The position numbers and the translations under genes were made by a program. The notes beneath the pieces were generated by a model. That model ran no database searches. It saw only the letters and a list, made by a program, of their open reading frames with translations, and was not told where the DNA came from. A stretch of 58,963 bases of DNA, taken from positions 1 through 58,963 of the forward strand of contig NZ_FOOY01000024.1 of assembly GCF_900113325.1 (NCBI RefSeq), in the 5' to 3' direction. Shown here one piece after another: positions 44,143 through 51,965 of this stretch. The DNA is from Sporolactobacillus nakayamae. Its GTDB lineage: Bacteria; Bacillota; Bacilli; Bacillales; Sporolactobacillaceae. Within the stretch, counting starts at the first letter, position 1. Every line of letters begins with the position of its first letter.

Positions 44143-45051
44143 ATGACCGCATATTTTCATCTATTGACATCAATCAGTGTCCCAATTCTGATTATCTGCA
44201 TTTGTGGTGCAATTTTGCAAAAGAAACGCAGCGTTGATACTAAGCTACTTGCTGACATCAGTTTATACATACTCGCGCCGGCACTGATTTTGTCCGCTCT
44301 TTCTGAATCCCATCTGAAGGGCGATAATGTCATTCATATTTTTATGTTCTCAATCATCATGACTGCTGCCCTGTGGGTTGTCGCGATCATTACCGCAAAA
44401 ATCATCCATTTACCGGAACCGAGTGCACGAGCGCTGACTTTGACAACTGTTTTCAGCAATGCGAATAACTATGGACTCCCTGTATTGCTTCTGGCGTTCG
44501 GACAAGCTGGTTTTTCTCTTGGAGCAGTTTATGTCATCGGTCAGATCATTCTCGTTAACATCCTTGGTATGTACATTGCTTCGCGCTCAGAACTGAGCGG
44601 CAAGCAATCCATTGTGCATATTCTGAAATCACCACTTATCTATGCTTCCCTTGCCGGAACACTGCTTGTCTTGACACAACTGCATCTGCCCGTGGGAACT
44701 GCTACAGCTGCTCACATGCTTGGTGCGGCTTACCCAGTACTTGTTCTCTTGATTCTTGGCATTAAACTTGGCAATACCAAAATGTCGGGCATTCGACGTC
44801 CCGAAGTATGGATCGGTGTATTCCTTCGTTTGATCATTGTACCCATCATCGCCAAGGGTGTATTAATTGCACTAGGTATCCACGGTATGCTCGCATCCGT
44901 TCTGCTCGTCGAAATCAGCATGCCTGCCGCGGTGAACAGCGTCATGTTGATTGAGAAATTTGATGGAGATTCAGAGCTCGCCTCATTAATCGTCACCATT
45001 ACAACCATTCTCAGCTTTATCTATCTTCCATTATTAATTTCCATTGGGTAA
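44143..45051 (+). CDS. AEC-family transporter (auxin-efflux-carrier type)
   Basis: 302 residues from ATG 44143 behind TTTGGAGG. Ten predicted helices. LADISLYILAPALILSALSES and TVFSNANNYGLPVLLLAFGQAG match the AEC fold with its conserved crossover segment, and VEISMPAAVNSVMLIEKFDGD is the second repeat. Bacterial AEC proteins carry malate, malonate or other carboxylates; the substrate here is not known. The short frame to 44110 is untranslated. Followed by a membrane protein gene 59 bp later. Confidence 0.88.
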   Translation: MTAYFHLLTSISVPILIICICGAILQKKRSVDTKLLADISLYILAPALILSALSESHLKGDNVIHIFMFSIIMTAALWVVAIITAKIIHLPEPSARALTLTTVFSNANNYGLPVLLLAFGQAGFSLGAVYVIGQIILVNILGMYIASRSELSGKQSIVHILKSPLIYASLAGTLLVLTQLHLPVGTATAAHMLGAAYPVLVLLILGIKLGNTKMSGIRRPEVWIGVFLRLIIVPIIAKGVLIALGIHGMLASVLLVEISMPAAVNSVMLIEKFDGDSELASLIVTITTILSFIYLPLLISIG

Positions 45052-45110
45052 TGGTTAGACAGAACATAGTCTGAGAAAGGGGCTGTGTTTACTATGAAAG
45101 GAACTATCCT

Positions 45111-45587
45111 ATGTTAGGACACTTAGGGTTTTCGTATGTTGGTCTAATCTATTTATTGATGCTATTTATTCCCAACATCGTTTGGAGTAAGCATCAGCCG
45201 ATAGATTATGATTACAGCCAAGAAGACAAACGATTATTAGTGTTGGAACGTATCGGGCAAGTATGTTGTACATGCAGCGTATTGATTTTTAGTGATTTTA
45301 ACATTGCTCCATTTTCACTATGGAGTTTGTGGATTATCGTATCATTTGTGCTAATGTTAGTCTACGAGATTTGTTGGGTTCGCTATTTTATCGATGAACA
45401 TACAGAAAATAATTTTTACCGTAGTTTTTGTGGGGTTCCTGTACCACTTGCGAGTTTGCCTGTTACAGCTTTTCTTCTCCTGGGCATTTATGGGAAAGTT
45501 ATTTGGCTTATCGCTTCTGCTCTTTTACTCGGTATCGGTCTTATAGGCATACATATTCAGCATTTAAAATCAATAAAAAAAAGATAA
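45111..45587 (+). CDS. Integral membrane protein, unknown family
   Basis: 158 residues. Four hydrophobic segments (about 8-25, 54-68, 70-88 and 111-146) with the loop SKHQPIDYDYSQEDKRLLVLERIGQ after the first. Resembles small four-helix membrane proteins of Bacillales but I cannot name a family with confidence. ATG 45111 lies 8 nt behind AAAGGA. It follows the AEC gene in the same direction and is closed by a terminator, so the two probably form one unit. Confidence 0.7.
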   Translation: MLGHLGFSYVGLIYLLMLFIPNIVWSKHQPIDYDYSQEDKRLLVLERIGQVCCTCSVLIFSDFNIAPFSLWSLWIIVSFVLMLVYEICWVRYFIDEHTENNFYRSFCGVPVPLASLPVTAFLLLGIYGKVIWLIASALLLGIGLIGIHIQHLKSIKKR

Positions 45588-45619
45588 TGAATTCCGAAGT
45601 CGTTTACAACGTGACCCTA

Positions 45620-45652
45620 AAAAAGCAGACCATTTGATCTGATCTGCTTTTC
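45620..45652. terminator. Bidirectional terminator
   Basis: AAAAAGCAGA pairs with TCTGCTTTT with a 13-nt loop. It sits between the membrane protein gene and the convergent flavodoxin gene. Confidence 0.75.
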
Positions 45653-45668
45653 GATTACTATTTGTAGT

Positions 45669-46133
45669 TCAATTTTTTTCTTCTTGTTTTGCGAGAAGCT
45701 TTTTTGCAAAAGATTCGCCTAATTGTATTGCCTGTTCGCATTCCTCTTTCGTCATTGAGAGTTCAACTTTGAAATTATCCTCAATAATTTCTGCTCCACA
45801 ACGTGCAAGCGTTTCTTGAATAGTATCAACGGCAGCCGCAAAAAGCCCGTAGCTGCTGTCACCCGAACCAAAGCATGCGGCAGCTTTCCCTTGGAGATCA
45901 TTATCGTTGAGTGTATCAAGGAAGTCTTCGACGGAGTAAGGCAGGTCGCCCATTCCATCAGTGAAGCTGCCAAACATAATGCCATTGTAACCATCAAATT
46001 CCGACACAGATAGTTGTAGGACATCCTTAACAACCGGATTAACTCCCGCCCGCTTAACACCTTCAGCTATTTTCTGCGCCATTTCTTCAGTGTTGCCTGT
46101 CTCACTGGCAAAGACAATTAGAACATCTGCCAT
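45669..46133 (-). CDS. Flavodoxin
   Basis: 154 residues from ATG 46133; seven upstream codons in frame are less likely. The FMN phosphate loop is VFASETGNTEEMAQKIAEG (T/SxTGxT type) at residues 7-25. GIMFGSFTDGMGDLPYSVEDFLD is the second loop and GSGDSSYGLFAAAVD is the third, all typical of short-chain flavodoxins. It carries electrons in place of ferredoxin when iron is scarce. A Fur-like box starts 36 bp upstream, which fits induction on iron starvation. Confidence 0.9.
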   Translation of the reverse strand: MADVLIVFASETGNTEEMAQKIAEGVKRAGVNPVVKDVLQLSVSEFDGYNGIMFGSFTDGMGDLPYSVEDFLDTLNDNDLQGKAAACFGSGDSSYGLFAAAVDTIQETLARCGAEIIEDNFKVELSMTKEECEQAIQLGESFAKKLLAKQEEKN

Positions 46134-46169
46134 TTTATAATAACCTTCTTTCAACTATAAGCTTTAGAT

Positions 46170-46188
46170 GAAAATGAATATCATTGTC
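46170..46188 (-). promoter_or_regulatory. Fur-like box upstream of the flavodoxin gene
   Basis: On the minus strand GACAATGATATTCATTTTC matches the consensus GATAATGATAATCATTATC at 16 of 19 positions. Confidence 0.6.
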
Positions 46189-46265
46189 ATTTAAATAATA
46201 ACATTTTTATTTTCCTTATTAAATACCCAATGTTACTCTGGATAAAGACACGTCAAAATTATGCA

Positions 46266-46305
46266 AAAAAAAATCCGGCCCAATTGTAGCATTGGGTCAG
46301 ATTTT
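46266..46305 (-). terminator. Terminator after the KAS III-like gene
   Basis: On the minus strand AAAATCTGACCCAAT pairs with ATTGGGCCGGATTTT with one mismatch pair and a 6-nt loop, followed by a T-run of nine. Confidence 0.85.
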
Positions 46306-46353
46306 AATACATTTTTCACTTTAAACCGTTTATTATCCAAAGCTTTTCTTAAT

Positions 46354-47340
46354 TCAGTAGCGTAAAAGAACAGCAATATTTTGTGAACCGGCACCAATCG
46401 TCCAGAACATCACATAGTCGCCACGCTTCACACTTCCTTGTCTGAGTGCTTCGTAAAAAGCAATAAATGGACTGCTCGCTCCGGTGTAACCATATTCGCT
46501 GCCAATAAACAGCGAGCGTGATTCATCAATACCTAGTAATTCTCGAAGATCAACAACATTGGCATAGGCATACTGTGAAAAACAGAACATGCTCACATCG
46601 CCCGGCGTAAGGTGGTTTTCCTGAAGCAGATCGCGCATGTTCTGTGCCGCTGAATCAAGTGAAACATTTTCAAAGGGTTTCCAATCAAGCAGCCATTCAT
46701 TACGAGCTGTATCATGCAATTTAGATACGCCACAACCGGGAAACAAAATGTTATTATGTTCAAGCGAATTAATTCGACATTTCGCACCAAGAAGTCCACG
46801 ATCTTCTTTTGTTTTCTCTAGTATAATGGCACATGCAGCATCACCAAAATGTCCATAGCAAAGCTCATTATCCGGATTAACTACCGAATTAATGTAATCG
46901 GATCCAACGATCAACGCTCGATTTACGTTCTTTGTAACCGACATATACTTTGTGACATTATCAAGAGATAATATCATTCCGGCGCAATTTCCATTAAGAT
47001 CAAGGCAGACACATTCGGGTTTTGCACCGATAGCCTGGTGCAGTTTAATGGAGCTTGGTGGTACTGTAAATTCCGGGAAAAAGCTGGAGAGCACAATCAT
47101 ATCAAGATCAGTGCCTCTAATCCCCGCTTTATTGAGCACTTTTTTGGCGGCGGCTATCGCCATAGTCAGACTGTTCTCAGTTTGCGAATCAATCAAATAC
47201 CGCTTGTCCATTCCTATAACATCTTCGAAAAAATGTGTGTAGTCCTTTCCTTTTTCCTTAAAGTGGTTGATGTATGTATCATTGGAAACAATCTTTTTAC
47301 CGTGATACACGTCAATCCCTAACACGTTCACATTGATCAC
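46354..47340 (-). CDS. KAS III-like thiolase-fold protein with altered active site
   Basis: 328 residues. GTG 47340 lies seven nt behind GGAGG; a GTG two codons earlier is too close. The fold matches 3-oxoacyl-ACP synthase III: DLNGNCAGMILSLD holds the nucleophilic Cys and FGDAACAIILEK the dimer core. The triad His and Asn are not there. The usual PHxAN place reads SQYAYANVV, and the usual YGNTSS place reads YGYTGASS. This excludes ordinary decarboxylative condensation and suggests acyl transfer or ester formation, as in CerJ-like enzymes. It follows a STAS-like gene by 103 bp under a c-di-GMP riboswitch. The substrate is unknown. Confidence 0.82.
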   Translation of the reverse strand: MINVNVLGIDVYHGKKIVSNDTYINHFKEKGKDYTHFFEDVIGMDKRYLIDSQTENSLTMAIAAAKKVLNKAGIRGTDLDMIVLSSFFPEFTVPPSSIKLHQAIGAKPECVCLDLNGNCAGMILSLDNVTKYMSVTKNVNRALIVGSDYINSVVNPDNELCYGHFGDAACAIILEKTKEDRGLLGAKCRINSLEHNNILFPGCGVSKLHDTARNEWLLDWKPFENVSLDSAAQNMRDLLQENHLTPGDVSMFCFSQYAYANVVDLRELLGIDESRSLFIGSEYGYTGASSPFIAFYEALRQGSVKRGDYVMFWTIGAGSQNIAVLLRY

Positions 47341-47443
47341 ACGCACTCCTCCATAAGCAAAGTTAATACATTGATAGATTTGGCCTCTCTATTCAGCATA
47401 GTCTGATAAATGCATAGCTCAGCCTTACTTCATTTGATTTTTT

Positions 47444-47773
47444 TCAAAGCAATTTGAATTGAGTAAGCCCGGCTTCTTTAGCTAAACGCCTAATTTGCAT
47501 TTTAACGACCGCACTTTTACCTAAATCCATAGTTATGTCCTGGAAGCCCATATCCTTGTACATAGCAATGATGTTCGTGAGCATACCAACCATTTCCTGT
47601 GAAGAGACTCTCAGTTCGGAACCGTCAAGCACCAAATGACTGGTTGCCGGATTGACTTGAGCAGCAGCTTTTTTGAATTCTTCCACATACCCTGATGCGT
47701 CCTCCATCGTAAAAACACCTTCACACACGACACTGATGTCATTCCCCGTTGTCACAACACTGTATTTCCCCAT
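47444..47773 (-). CDS. STAS-like small protein under c-di-GMP riboswitch control
   Basis: 109 residues from ATG 47773 behind GGAGG; the frame further upstream runs through the riboswitch and is not translated. MGKYSVVTTGNDISVVCEGVF, a central HLVLDGSELRVSSQEMVGML and the C-terminal helix KSAVVKMQIRRLAKEAG resemble an anti-sigma-antagonist (STAS) fold. The phosphorylated Ser of SpoIIAA cannot be assigned with certainty; DGSELRVSS is the candidate. First gene downstream of the c-di-GMP-I aptamer and the likely partner of the KAS III-like protein. Confidence 0.68.
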   Translation of the reverse strand: MGKYSVVTTGNDISVVCEGVFTMEDASGYVEEFKKAAAQVNPATSHLVLDGSELRVSSQEMVGMLTNIIAMYKDMGFQDITMDLGKSAVVKMQIRRLAKEAGLTQFKLL

Positions 47774-47796
47774 CGTAAAACCTCCACTATTTATTA

Positions 47797-47919
47797 ACAA
47801 AAAAAGCCGTGACATGTTGATCACAGCTTCTATGTCCAATGGTAACCCGGCTGTCATCGCTTTCGCATTAGACCCGTGGCTTTGCGTCCTAAACTTTCGG
47901 TTAGTTTGCTTTTTTCATT
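47797..47919 (-). ncRNA. c-di-GMP-I (GEMM) riboswitch with terminator
   Basis: On the minus strand GCAAACTAACCGAAAG is followed by GGACGCAAAGCCACGGGTC, GCGAAAGC and GACAGCCGGGTTACC: the GEMM-I consensus with its GNRA loop, the conserved GGACGCAAAGCC core and the CCGGGTTACC 3' end. It is followed by the terminator AAGCTGTGA/TCACGGCTT with seven Ts (47797-47829), 24 nt before the next gene's start codon. The aptamer matches the well-known class almost everywhere. Whether it turns the operon on or off with c-di-GMP cannot be settled by eye. Confidence 0.93.
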
Positions 47920-48043
47920 TATTCAATTGGTAATTATTAGCATTTTTCACTACTATTTTATCATATAATTTTGAGCGAAAATATTGAAGGGTATTTAGTA
48001 TCGGTTCTTTTTTCATACTATATTTCATCAATGCCTTGTAAAC

Positions 48044-48949
48044 TTAACGAACAATCACAAATTCTGCGAGAAATGTGGTAGGAAGCTGTTTTCCCCAAAC
48101 ACGAATCTTTGCATTTTCATCAACTTGCCGCATTCGGTTTACCGTTATTTTTTTTAGAGCTGCGGTTTTTGATGAATCACCATAATCTGTTGCCTTTTCC
48201 AAATACAGTTTCGTTGATTCATTAATCGAAATGGTCACCTGTATGTTCCCCTGATCAGGATCGGTTTTCATAATCAAATCATGCTTGTTTCCTCTGAGAA
48301 ATGCCCCAGTATACTCGGGAATACCCAGAGTGACGCCAATCGTGTCTCTGTTGATATCTGCTGAACCGTCGAATGTCATTCCATCATAATTAAATAACAA
48401 CAGGCAAATGCTGATTAATAGAGTTATTAGGAAAATGCGAGTATAGCGATTTATGCGATGCATCGGAATCCATTCGCAGAAAAGATGCCAAAGCGCAAAA
48501 CCGAGCATGCTCCCCAAGACATTCAGAATTAGGTCATCCACATCACTGCGTCCGGTCATCAATACATATTGGGCAAATTCGATTGAAAGAGCAATAGCCA
48601 AGGGCACGCCGATAAATTGTTCGAATTCCATTGCTTTTTTCCTTAATGCTGGCACAAGAAAACCCATAGGTATAAAGATTGCAAATGATTGGAACGTGCG
48701 CAGCAAAGCGGTTTGATAGCCTGGATCATGATGATCCGATAAATAAAAAAGAGTATTGATCCGATTCATCGGTACCCAGTTAACAGAATGAGATTCTACC
48801 CAACTCCGACCTTGTTCAAACAGATCAATTTTCAGCAAGACAAACAAGTAGATGAAGAACAGCAGCCACAACAGGCCTTTTAAGAAGAGCTGCATATCCA
48901 CCCAATTTCTTGTCTTTACCCATTCATTTACTTTCAATCGATGAATCAT
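48044..48949 (-). CDS. VanZ-like family protein with C-terminal extracytoplasmic part
   Basis: 301 residues. The VanZ-like membrane domain has five helices, with ILFPMGF-type FAIFIPMGFLVPALR, SIEFAQYVLMTGRSDVDDLILNVLGSMLGF and a following helix. After about residue 190 there is a roughly 100-residue polar domain (TFDGSADINRDTIGVTLGIP onward) that looks beta-rich and probably lies outside. VanZ proteins affect teicoplanin resistance in some hosts; the general function is unknown. ATG 48949 lies behind AAGGAAGTG. The 37-bp gap to the carboxypeptidase gene upstream suggests one operon. Confidence 0.8.
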   Translation of the reverse strand: MIHRLKVNEWVKTRNWVDMQLFLKGLLWLLFFIYLFVLLKIDLFEQGRSWVESHSVNWVPMNRINTLFYLSDHHDPGYQTALLRTFQSFAIFIPMGFLVPALRKKAMEFEQFIGVPLAIALSIEFAQYVLMTGRSDVDDLILNVLGSMLGFALWHLFCEWIPMHRINRYTRIFLITLLISICLLLFNYDGMTFDGSADINRDTIGVTLGIPEYTGAFLRGNKHDLIMKTDPDQGNIQVTISINESTKLYLEKATDYGDSSKTAALKKITVNRMRQVDENAKIRVWGKQLPTTFLAEFVIVR

Positions 48950-48985
48950 TCTGCGTTCACTTCCTTATCCGCTTTGCTTGCGCTC

Positions 48986-49897
48986 CTATTCGAATTGGTT
49001 GTAGATTAACTTGGCATCTTCAATGTCGTACTGGATTGTATTATGATCACCCGGAGCACCGAGTGTGACCAGGATGTATGTTTGTCCGTTTCTTTTTGCA
49101 AGTGTGGCAAGGCATAGGCCGGCTTCATCTGTATATCCGGTTTTTCCACCTATAATTGCGCCTCCATTAATTGAACTATTCCCCATTTTTTGAAAAAGTG
49201 TGCTTTGAACGATCATTCCGTTCGGGTGAAAATTTGTTGGGGAGATCTGATAGCTATGAGTTGTAAAAATCTGGTGAAATACAGGATTTTTTAAAGCGTA
49301 TAGGAGGAGTAGTGACATATCCCTCGCCGTTGTATAGTGATTGGGATCGTGCAGTCCGCTCGGATTTGTAAAATGCGTGTGCTTCATGCCGATCTCGGCC
49401 GCTTTCCGATTCATCATCGAAACGAAGGCATTTTCCGATCCGGATACAGATAGAGCAAGTGTCTCGGCAGCGTCCGCGCCTGAAGGAAGCATGGTTCCAT
49501 AAAGCAAGTCACTAATTTTCGGCTTTTCATTGGGTAAAAATCCAGCCATGGAGGCTCCCGATTGATTCAATGAATTATACAGTTGCGTAGGGATTCTTAC
49601 TGTTTTTTGCAAATCATTGTAGTGTTCGATTGCAAGGATTGCCGTCATCATTTTCGTCAACGATGCCGGATACGCTTTTTCCCCGCCTCTTTTTTGAAAC
49701 AGAACTTTTTTTGATGAAACAGCGACAAGAACGGCTTGTCGGCTATGTATTTGCGTTAATGAAGAAAACGGCAGAACGTCTTTATCTAGTTCACGCTGCA
49801 CCCGGGGGGTAGAGATGGCAGGTAATTTCCAGATCTGAAAGCTAAAGAAAATGAAAACAAATAAAAGCAATAGAAAACCCACACTTTTTCCACGCAC
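48986..49897 (-). CDS. D-alanyl-D-alanine carboxypeptidase, peptidase S11 (DacF-like)
   Basis: 303 residues from GTG 49897, nine nt behind GGGAG (ATG 49936 has no site). One N-terminal anchor (FLLLLFVFIFFSFQIW) places the enzyme outside. The serine triad blocks are PASLTKMM (SxxK), PSGADAAET at the SxN-like position (Ala instead of Asn) and GGKTGYT (KTG). The low-molecular-weight PBP trims the last D-Ala from wall pentapeptides. It precedes the VanZ-like gene in the same direction. Confidence 0.88.
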   Translation of the reverse strand: MRGKSVGFLLLLFVFIFFSFQIWKLPAISTPRVQRELDKDVLPFSSLTQIHSRQAVLVAVSSKKVLFQKRGGEKAYPASLTKMMTAILAIEHYNDLQKTVRIPTQLYNSLNQSGASMAGFLPNEKPKISDLLYGTMLPSGADAAETLALSVSGSENAFVSMMNRKAAEIGMKHTHFTNPSGLHDPNHYTTARDMSLLLLYALKNPVFHQIFTTHSYQISPTNFHPNGMIVQSTLFQKMGNSSINGGAIIGGKTGYTDEAGLCLATLAKRNGQTYILVTLGAPGDHNTIQYDIEDAKLIYNQFE

Positions 49898-50017
49898 ATG
49901 AACTAACTCCCTTCTGAACACTATTAAAGCATTCAAAAAGGAGCTTACTGTTTAACAACTTCTTATTAAATTCTTAAGATTTTTCCTTATGAGCTTAAAT
50001 ACGATGTTATTAAACTG

Positions 50018-50060
50018 AAAAAAGGCATCATCTTCTCTAATCGAAGTGATGCCCTTTTTC
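50018..50060. terminator. Bidirectional terminator
   Basis: AAAAAAGGCATCA (about 50018-50030) pairs with TGATGCCCTTTTT (about 50048-50060). Possible ends for the upstream remnant and any plus-strand transcript. Confidence 0.75.
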
Positions 50061-50061
50061 T

Positions 50062-50238
50062 CTATTTATGTCCCCAAATTGATTTTACATAGTCTGCTTG
50101 CACATTGCACCTTCGTGTTTCTTTAACTGCTTCGTCTTCCATCCGCTCTTGATACCCCATCCCATGTATGAAAGAAATAATTGAACAAGGCAATCACGAG
50201 AAAATCACAGCTGACCAGCCATTAATCTCTTTTTTCAT
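50062..50238 (-). pseudogene. Probable decayed small membrane protein gene
   Basis: From ATG 50238 the minus strand reads MKKEINGWSAVIFS and stops; the shifted frame continues IALFNYFFHTW, and another shift gives MGYQERMEDEAVKETRRC, then VQADYVKSIWGHK to a TAG at 50062. Joined, the pieces form one membrane helix followed by a charged tail. Two small frameshifts are needed, so it is either a pseudogene or a chance arrangement. The start has only a weak ribosome binding site. Confidence 0.3.
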
Positions 50239-50260
50239 CTGAAATGCGTATGCAGTCCGA

Positions 50261-50779
50261 TTACAACAGAGCTTTTACCGCGTTGAGCGCGGCATCATAA
50301 TCAGGATGCTCGGTCATTTCCGTAAGATATTGCACATACTGAATCGTATTATCTTTATCCAGAATGAAAATTGACCGCATATCAAGCTGCAGCTCCTTGA
50401 TCAGAACGCCATAGCTTGTTCCAAATGAATGGAATTTATAATCGGAGAGCGTATCCAAGTTCTCAATACCCGCCACAGAACAGAAACGACTCTGCGCAAA
50501 AGGCAGATCAACAGATATGGTAAGAACAGCCACTTGATCCCCAAGACCTGCAGCCTCTTGATTGAAGCGGCGGGTCTGTGCATCACAAACAGATGTGTCC
50601 AAAGAAGGTACTACAGAGATCAATTTAATTTTTCCATCGTAATCAGCAAGGCCCGCTTCCTCAATCAGATCTTTGTTGATCGTGAAATCCGGTGCCTTAT
50701 CCCCTATCTTCAGCTCGGGTCCGATCAAAGTTATGGGATTGCCCTTTATTGTTGCGACTCCTGTACGTTCTTCGCTCAT
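50261..50779 (-). CDS. tpx: Thiol peroxidase (atypical 2-Cys peroxiredoxin)
   Basis: 172 residues from ATG 50779 behind GGAGGG. SVVPSLDTSVCDAQTRRF carries the peroxidatic Cys, and QSRFCSVAGIEN the resolving Cys, both in the Tpx arrangement. The enzyme reduces organic peroxides and hydrogen peroxide with thioredoxin. It is preceded on the same strand by an OhrR-type regulator 158 bp upstream, so both belong to an oxidative-stress neighbourhood, but the gap is large enough for a separate promoter. Confidence 0.94.
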   Translation of the reverse strand: MSEERTGVATIKGNPITLIGPELKIGDKAPDFTINKDLIEEAGLADYDGKIKLISVVPSLDTSVCDAQTRRFNQEAAGLGDQVAVLTISVDLPFAQSRFCSVAGIENLDTLSDYKFHSFGTSYGVLIKELQLDMRSIFILDKDNTIQYVQYLTEMTEHPDYDAALNAVKALL

Positions 50780-50937
50780 TCTTTTCCCTCCAAAATTTTT
50801 CAAAATATTTTTTCAGTATCATCCTTTTCAAGCAACGTAACTGTTAGCAGTACCAAACTACCTGTTTGCCATCACCCCCTTATTTGTATTGCACGAGATT
50901 ATATTTTGCACAATTTTTATCTCAAAAAAAATAGAAT

Positions 50938-51405
50938 TCATTCTTCACTCTTATTTGATTGCAATGCTCCGTTAAACCGTGTCACATGCTGCGTCAATAC
51001 TTTTATCGTCTGATTTAATTTTTGAATCTCCCCGATCGCCATGCCACTCGATTGAAGGAGTGACGAAGGAATGCAGGCAGCTTCAGATTGCAGTGCCGTT
51101 CCCTTGTCCGTCAATTGAGCGGTCACAACGCGCTCGTCTTGCTGGGAACGTTTCCGAACAATGAGTCCTTTTCCTTCCATTCGTTTGAGAAGAGGGGTCA
51201 ATGTACCAGAATCCAGGTCGAGCAGTTCGCCCAATTGCTTTACCGAACACTCATTTTTCTCCCATAAAACAAGCAGAACAAGATACTGTGGGTAAGTAAT
51301 GTCCATTTTCTTCAATAATGGCTGATACATTCGCGAAATTGCGCGAGAACATGCGTATATAGAAAAACATAAATGATCCTGAAGGAATAAAGACTCCAAT
51401 TGCAT
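50938..51405 (-). CDS. ohrR: OhrR-like MarR-family peroxide sensor
   Basis: 155 residues from ATG 51405. LQDHLCFSIYACSRAISRMY contains the reactive Cys of the LCFxxYA block near residue 14 used by OhrR to sense organic hydroperoxides. A second Cys lies four residues on, as a possible disulfide partner within reach. The winged helix is CSVKQLGELLDLDSGTLTPLLKRMEGKGL and RKRSQQDERVVTAQLTDKG. No ohrA lies next to it; Tpx is the nearest candidate target. Confidence 0.87.
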   Translation of the reverse strand: MQLESLFLQDHLCFSIYACSRAISRMYQPLLKKMDITYPQYLVLLVLWEKNECSVKQLGELLDLDSGTLTPLLKRMEGKGLIVRKRSQQDERVVTAQLTDKGTALQSEAACIPSSLLQSSGMAIGEIQKLNQTIKVLTQHVTRFNGALQSNKSEE

Positions 51406-51484
51406 CCCGCTCTCTTTGGTTTTGCACAATCAAAGTGTACACAACCATGATCTTGACTGTCAAATCATTTGAATTCTTACGTAT

Positions 51485-51838
51485 GAAAAACCGGGCAAAA
51501 AGCGCCCAGTCTTTACTTCCGTAGTATGTGATGACTTTCGCGTTGCATACAGGACGTATGCGTAATTAGCGAAAGATCCCTTACACTTAGCGAAAGTTCT
51601 TCTATTGCTAGCGGAGGTTCCTTACAGCGGAATAAAATAAGCGGAGATTTTCCGGTTATATGCATCCTGGCACTTGTTTTACAGGTACATAAGGGTAATT
51701 TTTCCGCTTATGCACAGAAAAATACTCCATTTTCACGTTTTTCGATTCGATAAGCGGAATTTCTCCGTCTATTTTTCATATTGGGCGCTTACCTGATCGC
51801 CCAACCGCATCTTATAACCTTATCGTCGTACCGGCGAA
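51485..51838 (-). repeat. Interspersed AAGCGG repeat, copy B (inverted)
   Basis: Read on the minus strand it starts ACGACGATAAGGTTATAAG, GATCAGGTAAGCGCCC and AATAGACGGAGAAATTCCGC, then CGTGAAAATGGAG and AAGCGGAAAAATTACCCTTA, and ends in GGGCGCTTTTTGCCCGG. One of the two ACGGARAAATTCCGCTTA units of copies A and C is missing, as if removed by recombination between them. Its distal third has extra 21-nt units (TAGAAGAACTTTCGCTAAGTG, TAAGGGATCTTTCGC) absent from copy A. Confidence 0.8.
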
Positions 51839-51908
51839 GCCAAAGACTTAGTTGCACTTACACTCGTTTCCTTGAATCTTTAATTTTTTTATACTTTCTT
51901 ATCAGTGC

Positions 51909-51943
51909 AAAAAAGGTATCCACAGGACAACACAGTGGATACC
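51909..51943 (-). terminator. Terminator after the MFS gene
   Basis: GGTATCCAC (51915-51923) pairs with GTGGATACC (51935-51943); on the minus strand six Ts follow. Confidence 0.88.
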
Positions 51944-51965
51944 TTCACTGAAACTGAGAATATAA

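Noticed and set aside
47774-47857. N-terminal extension of the STAS-like protein
   Set aside because: The extension would be translated from the riboswitch terminator; the internal ATG 47773 has GGAGG at proper spacing.
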